A DNA stretch of 6,430 nt. It comes from an uncultured Bacilli bacterium. Lineage in GTDB: Bacteria; Bacillota_I; Bacilli_A; RFN20; CAG-631. Positions 1 through 4,850 of this stretch are shown one piece after another. Positions within the stretch are counted from its first letter, which is position 1. Each line of letters starts with the position of its first letter. The notes under the pieces were generated by a model. It was not told where the DNA came from. It saw only the letters and a list, made by a program, of their open reading frames with translations, and did not search any database. The translations under genes were made by a program, and so were the position numbers. The stretch is taken from contig CAKPXW010000098.1 of NCBI GenBank assembly GCA_934202505.1, forward strand, positions 1 to 6,430. Reading direction: 5' to 3'.

Positions 1-798
1 AACGTTAACAATTCAGGAACATCAACTGGAGTATTTGTTGGATCTGGATGGTTTTTCGATAAAGGTGCTACAGAAAAAATTGAATATATTAATTGTAAAA
101 ACACTGGAAATATAACAGGGACATTCTACACAGGAGTTTTATACGGTAATGGTGCATATGTTGGCTATTATGATGGAGATAGTAAATCATCTACAGAATA
201 TTTAATGGATAATTTTACATTATCAAATGTAGAAAATAGTGGAACAATTACATCAAACTTAAATAATGGTACTGCTGGATTAGCACCTAAGAGTAATCTA
301 TTTGATTCTAAGGTTTCTAATACAGGCTCATTTATTGTTGGTGGTTGCTTCGATGGAAGAAAAGTATTTGTTGATTTATCAACATCTAATTCTTTGAAGT
401 TCTCTATTGATGGAACAAATTCAGGAATTACATATAAAGTAGCCTTCAATATTGGAACTATTACAAATGTTGGTGGAACTGTATCTAATACTACAAAATA
501 TTTCTTTGATATTGAAAAAGATGATTCAGTTACATCTAATGCAATTTCAAAATCATATGTTGCTGCTTCAGAAAAAGTAGCTAGTGAAAAATATAATATA
601 GAAACTTCATCGCTTTCATTTAACAATGAAGGTATTGCAATTGTTGTTAAAGATGATGTTACTGTTCTTGTATTCAAGGATGGCGCATTAGGCGATAAAA
701 CAATTGGTAAAGATAGTTGTGGAGAAACAAATGTTTCTGTATTATTATACGCATATAATAAAGATGGATTGTGTATAGGAACTCTTAATATAAAATAG
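1..798 (+). CDS. Partial secreted/surface repeat protein, C-terminal 265 residues
   Basis: The frame is open from the first base to a TAG at 796-798, so the gene starts upstream of the window; the ATG at 205 is internal. The visible part is rich in Asn, Gly, Ser and Thr. It holds four loose repeats of the form N/K-x-x-N-S/T-G-x-I/F at residues 1-10, 31-40, 76-85 and 104-113 (for example NCKNTGNITG and NVENSGTITS), with Gly-rich stretches between them. This resembles GLUG-type or other beta-solenoid repeats of bacterial surface proteins; that is inference from composition and spacing. Residues about 125-265 are non-repetitive, predicted beta-rich, and may form a C-terminal domain. There is no LPxTG motif, terminal membrane helix or Lys/Arg tail, so anchoring is unexplained. 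A strong terminator follows, making it a separate unit from the pilus genes. It could be an adhesin, but a functional link to the pilus is only suggested by position. Confidence 0.8.
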   Translation, partial: NVNNSGTSTGVFVGSGWFFDKGATEKIEYINCKNTGNITGTFYTGVLYGNGAYVGYYDGDSKSSTEYLMDNFTLSNVENSGTITSNLNNGTAGLAPKSNLFDSKVSNTGSFIVGGCFDGRKVFVDLSTSNSLKFSIDGTNSGITYKVAFNIGTITNVGGTVSNTTKYFFDIEKDDSVTSNAISKSYVAASEKVASEKYNIETSSLSFNNEGIAIVVKDDVTVLVFKDGALGDKTIGKDSCGETNVSVLLYAYNKDGLCIGTLNIK

Positions 799-824
799 TA
801 TTATAATATTTATCAAAATTACTT

Positions 825-868
825 AAAGAATATATGAACGTCATAAATGATTCGTATATTCTTTTTTT
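825..868 (+). terminator. Rho-independent terminator of the repeat-protein gene
   Basis: AAAGAATATATGAA (825-838) pairs with TTCGTATATTCTTT (851-864) over 14 bp with one G-U pair. The loop is 12 bases and contains a small inner TCA/TGA stem. The right arm runs directly into a T-tract that ends at 868. It lies 26 bases after the TAG stop. Because the left arm begins with AAA and the right arm ends in TTT, it could also terminate weakly on the opposite strand. Confidence 0.85.
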
Positions 869-1163
869 ATACAAAATATTAATCATTAAATTTTTATTTA
901 AACTATTTTTGCACATATTTATAAAAAATAAAGAGATCCAAATAAAACATTAGTTACTTATACAACAGTATCAAAATCAAAAAAATTAATGGAAATTTTG
1001 AGCATTATTGCACATTTTTTATTGAATTTAGTAAAAAGTAGCAAATATTCGATAGAATCACCACTTTTTGAATACTAAAAATAAATTGTATGAAATATGA
1101 ATATGTAAAAAATACCTTTCTAATGCGATTTTTGTGCTTTTGACCCGAAAAATCTAAAAAAAA
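869..1163. other. AT-rich intergenic stretch with no gene seen
   Basis: No open frame with a ribosome binding site was found on either strand. The longest candidate I noticed, a 29-codon frame at 989-1078, lacks a Shine-Dalgarno sequence. The only structure seen is an imperfect inverted repeat at 1027-1079 (listed separately) and a weak GATTTTT/AAAAATC pair (1127-1133 with 1148-1154) with a 14-base loop. It is probably upstream regulatory or spacer DNA for the pilin promoter. Confidence 0.5.
1027..1079. repeat. Imperfect inverted repeat upstream of the pilin promoter
   Basis: TTTAGTA (1027-1033) pairs with TACTAAA (1073-1079). The adjacent AAAAGT (1034-1039) pairs with ACTTTT (1063-1068). 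Together these give 13 bp interrupted by a four-base bulge (1069-1072) on the right side. The apical part contains a further ATTC/GAAT pair (1047-1050 with 1055-1058). No U-tract follows it on the + strand. It could be a protein-binding dyad or a small structured transcript, but in DNA this AT-rich such pairing also arises by chance. Confidence 0.3.
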
Positions 1164-1182
1164 TGTTGAATATAATTCAACA
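1164..1182. promoter_or_regulatory. Palindromic operator candidate over the -35 box
   Basis: TGTTGAATATAATTCAACA is a perfect inverted repeat with 8-base arms and a three-base ATA centre. Its left arm contains the whole -35 box and its right arm fills the first part of the spacer. A protein bound here would block RNA polymerase, so a dimeric repressor site is the simplest reading. A related but shorter dyad, TGAATCATTCA, occurs just after the pilin gene (1750-1760). The regulator is not in the window. Confidence 0.5.
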
Positions 1183-1194
1183 ATGAACTATAAT
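1166..1194 (+). promoter_or_regulatory. Sigma-A-type promoter of the pilin gene
   Basis: A -35 box TTGAAT (1166-1171, four of six consensus bases) and a perfect -10 box TATAAT (1189-1194) are separated by 17 bases. The predicted transcription start is near 1201, giving a leader of about 94 bases before the pilin ATG at 1295. It is the best promoter match between the upstream terminator and the pilin gene. It probably drives the pilin and, by read-through, the genes downstream. Confidence 0.65.
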
Positions 1195-1201
1195 ATTTAA
1201 A

Positions 1202-1259
1202 GAGAAAAGGCGTTTTAGTGTGCAAATTTGTACAATACGCTGATATGTTTATATTTCTC
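1202..1259 (+). promoter_or_regulatory. Structured 5' leader of the pilin mRNA
   Basis: An outer stem GAGAAA/TTTCTC (1202-1207 with 1254-1259) encloses an inner extended hairpin. In that hairpin GGCGT (1209-1213) pairs with ACGCT (1237-1241, one G-U), and TGTGC (1219-1223) pairs with GTACA (1230-1234, one G-U) around an AAATTT loop. The outer stem would begin almost at the predicted 5' end of the transcript, and the ribosome binding site (AAAGGGG, 1278-1284) is outside it. This arrangement fits a 5' stabilising leader for an abundant mRNA. I do not recognise a known riboswitch consensus in it. Confidence 0.4.
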
Positions 1260-1294
1260 ATCAAAACCGTTTTATTGAAAGGGGAAATAATTTC

Positions 1295-1741
1295 ATGAAA
1301 AAGAATAATAAAAAAGGTTTTACGCTTGTTGAATTACTAGTTGTTATCGCTATTTTAGCTATCTTAGCTACAGTATCAGTAGTAGGATACACAAGCTTCA
1401 CTCAAAAAGCAAAAGATTCAAATGCTCAAACAGAACTTGTTCAAGCTAGAGACATTATTAGAGCTGATTTATTAGGAGATACTGTTGTAACATTAACAAA
1501 TAATACAACTGAGGCTACAGATGATGATATGACTCTTAAATATGAAGATGGTAAATTAGTTATCACTGCAACAAGTTATACAGCAACTAATTTTAATGCT
1601 GAATTAAAAGATGCATTTGCTGATTTGAAAGATTTAGATGGCGAATTCACTTATGCAAGTGATAAGATTACTTATACAACTACAGCTGGTGGTTCTGCAT
1701 ATTGGACTTTATCTTCTGATACAGTAACAGCTGGAAAATAA
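1295..1741 (+). CDS. Type IV pilin (likely major pilin)
   Basis: This 148-residue protein has a class III signal: a short basic leader MKKNNKKG, predicted cleavage after Gly8, then FTLVELLVVIAILAILA with the conserved Glu at mature position 5 (Glu13 of the precursor). The hydrophobic helix covers about residues 10-33 and continues as a polar helix to about residue 60. The remaining ~85 residues are Thr/Asp-rich and predicted to form the globular beta domain. It has no cysteine, so no disulfide-bonded D-loop of the Gram-negative kind. The mature length is 140 residues, normal for a type IVa-like pilin and longer than ComGC. The start is supported by AAAGGGG (1278-1284) ten bases upstream. It has its own promoter and a long structured leader and is first in the cluster, which together suggest the main filament subunit. 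PilD encoded at 4071 is the likely processing enzyme. No strong terminator follows it. Confidence 0.88.
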   Translation: MKKNNKKGFTLVELLVVIAILAILATVSVVGYTSFTQKAKDSNAQTELVQARDIIRADLLGDTVVTLTNNTTEATDDDMTLKYEDGKLVITATSYTATNFNAELKDAFADLKDLDGEFTYASDKITYTTTAGGSAYWTLSSDTVTAGK

Positions 1742-1816
1742 TTTATTATTGAATCATTCACACATTATAGAAAGATAATCTTTACATTTACATTTATACA
1801 TATTTTTATAAACAAC

Positions 1817-1844
1817 ATACACTTTATTCAATAATCCAGTGTAT
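1817..1844 (+). promoter_or_regulatory. Hairpin between pilin and membrane-protein genes
   Basis: ATACACT (1817-1823) pairs perfectly with AGTGTAT (1838-1844) around a 14-base loop. No uninterrupted U-tract follows, so this is not a good intrinsic terminator. The loop contains ATTCAATAAT (1826-1835), the exact complement of ATTATTGAAT just after the pilin stop (1745-1754), so the 3' end of the pilin message could also pair with the loop. It may stabilise or partly attenuate the transcript. Confidence 0.3.
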
Positions 1845-1877
1845 TATTGATAAAATTGAAAAAGGGAGAAAGAAAAG

Positions 1878-2243
1878 ATGAAAAAGGAAAAAATTGTTAA
1901 TTCAAAATATCTTGTTCTTTTATTTATTGCTTTAGTTATTCTTACTGTCGTAGTTGCTATTAGTGTTGCTCAAATGGATGGAACAGTAATTGGCTTATGT
2001 CTTTGTGTATTTGATCTATTAGTCGTTGCAGCATTATTCTTCTTAGTTAAAAGAGACGAAAGACTTGCTGTTCAATATGCAACTAATTCATTAAAAGTTG
2101 TGACAATTAATAAATCTACAGACGAGGAAAAGCATGTATTAATGTATGTCGATAATGCATCTTCTGATAAAGTAGTCTTAAAACTTTATAAAAATAAAGT
2201 TCAACTAGATGAATCTGCAAAGCTTATCAACGACAAACAATAA
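1878..2243 (+). CDS. Small two-helix membrane protein of unknown family
   Basis: I do not recognise this 121-residue protein. It has a short Lys-rich N-terminus, two hydrophobic segments (about residues 11-32 and 36-57) joined by a tight AQMDG turn, a positively charged VKRDER patch right after the second helix, and a charged soluble tail of about 60 residues. By the positive-inside rule both ends should be cytoplasmic, with a helical hairpin in the membrane. The start is supported by GGGAG (1864-1868) nine bases upstream. It has no prepilin leader and no Glu at position +5, so it is not a pilin. It sits between the pilin and the minor-pilin/machinery genes on the same strand. A role in pilus assembly, for example as a small inner-membrane partner in place of PilN/PilO, is only an inference from position. 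Confidence 0.75.
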   Translation: MKKEKIVNSKYLVLLFIALVILTVVVAISVAQMDGTVIGLCLCVFDLLVVAALFFLVKRDERLAVQYATNSLKVVTINKSTDEEKHVLMYVDNASSDKVVLKLYKNKVQLDESAKLINDKQ

Positions 2244-2264
2244 GAATAAAAGAATAAGGAAATT

Positions 2265-2297
2265 ATATAGTTTGAGGCTTTGTACCTCAAACTATAT
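2265..2297 (+). terminator. 13-bp intercistronic hairpin, possible attenuator
   Basis: ATATAGTTTGAGG (2265-2277) pairs without mismatch to CCTCAAACTATAT (2285-2297) around a seven-base loop. It lies in the 73-base gap between the membrane-protein gene and the first minor prepilin gene. The sequence after it (TATTATTAT) is U-rich but interrupted, so termination would be partial at best. It could reduce expression of the downstream machinery relative to pilin, or block 3' exonuclease and protect the upstream messages. The next gene's ribosome binding site starts eight bases after it. Confidence 0.55.
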
Positions 2298-2304
2298 TAT
2301 TATT

Positions 2305-2308
2305 AGGG
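2305..2308 (+). promoter_or_regulatory. Ribosome binding site fixing the 2317 start
   Basis: AGGG lies eight bases before the ATG at 2317. The open frame extends upstream to an ATG at 2209, but that longer form would overlap the previous gene and place 36 unrelated residues before the MKKRG prepilin leader. The 2317 start is therefore clearly preferred. Confidence 0.7.
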
Positions 2309-2316
2309 ATATTTTT

Positions 2317-2694
2317 ATGAAAAAAAGAGGTTTTACGTTAATAGAACTTCTAGTTGCACTTGCATGTTCAACTATTGTTTTATTACTACTTTCAACCTCT
2401 ATTTTTTTTATAATTAAAGTAAACAACACAGTTATTGATGATTCTTCTACTACTTATAAAATACTCCAGCTTAAAGACTATATTTTAAATAATGGAGATA
2501 TTGAAGAGTATATTTATGATGAACAAAGTAAAAGTTTAATTGTAAAAAAAGGGGAAGAAGAAATAACACTATTTAAAAATGTAAAGACAATAAAAGTAGA
2601 TTTCTATAATGATGAAAATGGTTTGAAATGTTGTAGTATTGCTTATACTACAAGTAATGATAAAGTAAATGAACTTGATTTTGTATTGAAATGA
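2317..2694 (+). CDS. Type IV prepilin-like protein (minor pilin 1)
   Basis: The product is 125 residues starting MKKRG, with predicted PilD cleavage after Gly5, then FTLIELLVALA with Glu at mature position 5. The hydrophobic helix extends to about residue 34. The C-terminal part (about 40-125) is a short charged domain rich in Lys, Asp and Glu with an adjacent Cys-Cys pair (KCCSI) near residue 107. The short leader, conserved Glu5 and small soluble domain mark it as a minor pilin or pseudopilin, perhaps of the GspJ/PilW or ComGF type, though I cannot assign the subclass. Transcription through the hairpin at 2265-2297 is needed to reach it from the pilin promoter. Its TGA stop overlaps the GAGGTGGG ribosome binding site of the next gene, which implies coupled translation. 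Confidence 0.82.
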   Translation: MKKRGFTLIELLVALACSTIVLLLLSTSIFFIIKVNNTVIDDSSTTYKILQLKDYILNNGDIEEYIYDEQSKSLIVKKGEEEITLFKNVKTIKVDFYNDENGLKCCSIAYTTSNDKVNELDFVLK

Positions 2695-2703
2695 GGTGGG
2701 AAA

Positions 2704-3498
2704 ATGGAAGCAAAACAAAATAATAAATTAATTGTTTATTATAATAATATTTTTGATAATCCAATAATTACTTTATATGAATATCATAATAATGAATTAG
2801 TTAAAGAAGATATTATTATCTTTGAAAAAAATGAAATAGAAAATGGACTTCCTATTGATATTGGTTATGTGGTTGAAAGAATTAGTAAACTTATTAATAT
2901 AAAATTAATTAAGAGTATGCAACTTCTTTTATCAAGTAATGATATTATAAAATTTACCACTTCATTACCAAAGATTTCTTATACAAAAGCTTTAAGTTTA
3001 TATAATAAAGAATTGAAAGAAAATTTCTCTGATTATAAAGAAAATTTTACTACTTACAAATTAAATTATAAATATAACTTAGGTTATATCTTTTATACTT
3101 ATTTTATACCTCTTGAATTAATTAACTTTTTTAAAAAAGTATCTTATTCATTAAATATAAAACTTACAGGAATTGATTTGTTTGAAAATTATATTTTTAA
3201 AAGGATTAATCATAGTTTAACAAATGATTATGTCTATATTTATAAAGATGGAAATGTTACAACTATATTATTAGCTTATAATCATCAATTATCATCTTTT
3301 GTAACTTTTAAAGATACATCTAAAGAAACATTCTTGTTAAATTATATTGGTTATATTGATAAACATAAATTTGAACTTGAAAAGAAAACTATTGATCAAA
3401 TTTATGCCAATCAAACAATTAACTATTTTGATGATAAAGAAATAAAATATGTCGAACTTGATTTAGATAATTATAGTTTTAGTGGAATTAAAATATGA
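2704..3498 (+). CDS. Degenerate PilM-like (actin-fold) protein
   Basis: This is a 264-residue protein with no signal peptide or clear membrane helix. Its middle follows the PilM pattern. Residues 72-104 read as a strand, then TSLPKIS, then a helix ending in KEL, matching the 'LPkls..el..ai..El' region. Residues 128-160 match the 'P.e.v..f......l...giD' region (FIPLELINFF, then LTGIDLFENY). Residues 176-204 match the strand-rich start of the second actin-like subdomain. In type IV pili PilM is a cytoplasmic, actin-fold ATP-binding protein that docks to the PilN tail and contacts the assembly ATPase. Here the Gly-rich phosphate loops are absent: the N-terminal GIDIGS region is replaced by VYYNNIFDNP and the later one by IYKDGNV. 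The protein is also shorter than the roughly 350 residues usual for PilM, so ATP binding is doubtful. The assignment rests on pattern matching by eye. The stop overlaps the next ATG in ATGA. Confidence 0.6.
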   Translation: MEAKQNNKLIVYYNNIFDNPIITLYEYHNNELVKEDIIIFEKNEIENGLPIDIGYVVERISKLINIKLIKSMQLLLSSNDIIKFTTSLPKISYTKALSLYNKELKENFSDYKENFTTYKLNYKYNLGYIFYTYFIPLELINFFKKVSYSLNIKLTGIDLFENYIFKRINHSLTNDYVYIYKDGNVTTILLAYNHQLSSFVTFKDTSKETFLLNYIGYIDKHKFELEKKTIDQIYANQTINYFDDKEIKYVELDLDNYSFSGIKI

Positions 3499-3884
3499 AA
3501 AAAAAAGGATCAACATTAGTTGAAGTTTTAGTTTCTTTAGTAATAGTAAGTATTGTATTTGCTTCTAGTTTAACAACTTATTTATTATCAATAAAAGCGC
3601 AAAGCAAACAAAAAGAATATTTATATTTTGAAACTATCTGTCAAAATATTGATAAATATAGTGATAGATATAAAAAAGATTGGAATATTTATTATTTTAA
3701 TAATGAAGATACTATTCAATATTATGATAATGATTTTAAATTAGTGGATAAAAATCAAGAATATAAGTATGAATTGACATTTTATTATACAGATAGTAAT
3801 GAATTAATAGTTGATGTTTATAATGTTCTTAATGATTATAAAATTATTGATTCATTAAATTATGGGAGCTATAGATATGCATAA
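3495..3884 (+). CDS. Type IV prepilin-like protein (minor pilin 2)
   Basis: The product is 129 residues beginning MKKKG, with predicted cleavage after Gly5, then STLVEVLVSLVIVSIVFA with Glu at mature position 5. The first mature residue is Ser instead of the usual Phe. The form resembles GspI/PilV-type minor pilins, whose leader commonly reads G-x-TLxEVLVAL. After the helix (to about residue 33) comes a Tyr/Asp/Asn/Lys-rich soluble domain with one Cys. The start overlaps the previous stop by four bases (ATGA) and only a weak AGTGG site precedes it, so translation probably depends on termination-reinitiation. The start codon is followed by a run of eight A residues (3498-3505). Its 3' end overlaps the next gene by eight bases. 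Confidence 0.8.
   Translation: MKKKGSTLVEVLVSLVIVSIVFASSLTTYLLSIKAQSKQKEYLYFETICQNIDKYSDRYKKDWNIYYFNNEDTIQYYDNDFKLVDKNQEYKYELTFYYTDSNELIVDVYNVLNDYKIIDSLNYGSYRYA
3864..3868 (+). promoter_or_regulatory. Ribosome binding site fixing the 3877 start
   Basis: GGGAG lies eight bases before the ATG at 3877. A frame-sharing ATG at 3862 sits directly against this motif and has no ribosome binding site of its own at a workable distance. The 67-residue product starting MHKSKEG is therefore preferred over the 72-residue one. Confidence 0.65.
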
Positions 3885-4080
3885 AAGTAAAGAAGGTAAT
3901 GTCTTACTAATAACAATTATAGTAATGCTTGTCATTAGTCTTTTTGCCATTACTTCTTTTACTGTTGTCTATAGATATAGTTCTATTATTAATAAAAGAT
4001 ATGAAAAACTTCAAGAAGAAGTTTTTGATGATGGAACAAGTGCTTCTTTACTTTTAAAGGAGAATGAATTATGGTTATAA
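3877..4080 (+). CDS. Miniature PilX-N-like membrane protein
   Basis: The 67-residue product starts MHKSKEG, followed by NVLLITIIVMLVISLFAITSF. This resembles the N-terminal module of PilX-type minor pilins (basic leader ending in Glu-Gly, then a continuous hydrophobic helix lacking Glu at position +5). It has only this helix and an amphipathic, charged tail (residues ~36-67); the globular domain normal for PilX or GspK proteins is absent. There is no coding remnant after the stop, because pilD begins ten bases inside this gene, so it looks genuinely short rather than truncated by a frameshift. Processing by PilD after Gly7 is plausible but unproven. It overlaps the previous gene by eight bases and pilD by ten. 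An alternative is a simple single-pass membrane protein unrelated to pilins. Confidence 0.65.
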   Translation: MHKSKEGNVLLITIIVMLVISLFAITSFTVVYRYSSIINKRYEKLQEEVFDDGTSASLLLKENELWL

Positions 4081-4850
4081 TGTTTACAATCTATGCATTT
4101 TTACTTGGAAGTATTTTGGCTAGTTTTTTTGGAGTTATTATTTATCGAGTTCCTAACAATATGAGTATTATAAATCCTCCATCTTTTTGTCCCAATTGTA
4201 ATCATAAAATAAAATGGTATGAAAACATTCCCATTTTATCTTTTATCTTTTTAAAAGGAAAATGTAGTAATTGTAAAGCTAGTATTGGTTGGTTTTCCTT
4301 TTTTTATGAATTATTAGGAGGAATTATTTTTGCTTTAACTTTCTTAGCATTTAAGTTTTCTTATATTACAATTTTCATGTTAGTAATTGTAGCAATTTTA
4401 TATTTAATTGCTGGTTATGATTTTAAAACAAATACCATTCTTGATCTATGTTGGATAGGATTACTTATAGTATCTTTAGGTTTATATGCCTATAGAATAT
4501 TTGCTTTAAAAGAAAACTTCCTTGAATATTTACTTGGTGCAGTAATTGGCTTTGCTTTCTTTTTTCTAGTAAAGATAATAGGAAAGGCTATTAAAAAAGT
4601 TGATTGTTTAGGTATGGGTGATGTTATTTTAATGGGAATAGCAGGACTTATAATTGGTTATAAAGGTTTATTACTTGCTATACTTATTGCTTCAGTTACA
4701 GGATCTATTATCGAAATCATATTGCTAAAAACAAATAAAAGAAAAAAAGATTCAGAAATAGCTTTTTGTCCTTATTTGGTTTTAGGAATATTCATTGCTA
4801 TGTTATATGGTACAAATATAATAAATTGGTATTTAGGGTTGGTGATGTAA
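4071..4850 (+). CDS. pilD: Type IV prepilin peptidase / N-methyltransferase PilD
   Basis: This 259-residue polytopic membrane protein cleaves prepilin leaders after Gly and, in the bifunctional family, methylates the new N-terminus. The N-terminal domain has the family's paired cysteines: Cys40-Pro-Asn-Cys43 and Cys65-Ser-Asn-Cys68 flank the NIPILSF segment, the zinc-type motif of the methylase-bearing class. The two catalytic aspartates of the GXGD aspartyl protease fold are visible: Asp117 in GYDFKTNTILD, aligning with the IDxxxxxxPD site of PilD, and Asp184 in GMGD. The usual Lys after GDV is Ile here. About seven or eight hydrophobic helices are present and the length matches the family. 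Ribosome binding site AAAGGAG (4056-4062) lies eight bases from the ATG, inside the preceding gene. The TAA stop abuts the pilC ATG. Its substrates are most likely the prepilins at 1295, 2317 and 3495. Confidence 0.95.
   Translation: MVIMFTIYAFLLGSILASFFGVIIYRVPNNMSIINPPSFCPNCNHKIKWYENIPILSFIFLKGKCSNCKASIGWFSFFYELLGGIIFALTFLAFKFSYITIFMLVIVAILYLIAGYDFKTNTILDLCWIGLLIVSLGLYAYRIFALKENFLEYLLGAVIGFAFFFLVKIIGKAIKKVDCLGMGDVILMGIAGLIIGYKGLLLAILIASVTGSIIEIILLKTNKRKKDSEIAFCPYLVLGIFIAMLYGTNIINWYLGLVM

Noticed and set aside
168..677. 169-codon open frame on the minus strand
   Set aside because: It lies opposite the repeat-protein gene, whose own frame is open from the window start to 798. Its product is low-complexity with no recognisable domain, so it is a shadow frame.
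205..798. ATG at 205 as the true start of the repeat protein
   Set aside because: The frame is open all the way to base 1, with the same repeat pattern before and after this Met, and no ribosome binding site precedes it.
989..1078. 29-codon open frame in the intergenic region
   Set aside because: There is no Shine-Dalgarno sequence, no promoter and no recognisable protein features.
1127..1154. GATTTTT/AAAAATC inverted repeat as a terminator
   Set aside because: The stem is seven pairs with one G-C, the loop is 14 bases, and on the + strand it is followed by A residues rather than T.
1201..1294. c-di-GMP riboswitch in the pilin leader
   Set aside because: Neither the type I nor the type II conserved core sequences could be found; only generic stems are present.
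1749..1812. Second promoter for the membrane-protein gene
   Set aside because: Candidate pairs (TTGAAT with GATAAT at 19 bases, TTTACA with TATAAA at 20 bases) have poor spacing and are expected often in sequence this AT-rich.
2209..2316. Upstream extension of the first minor prepilin
   Set aside because: It would overlap the preceding gene and the hairpin, and would put 36 unrelated residues ahead of the MKKRG leader. The ATG at 2317 has its own ribosome binding site.
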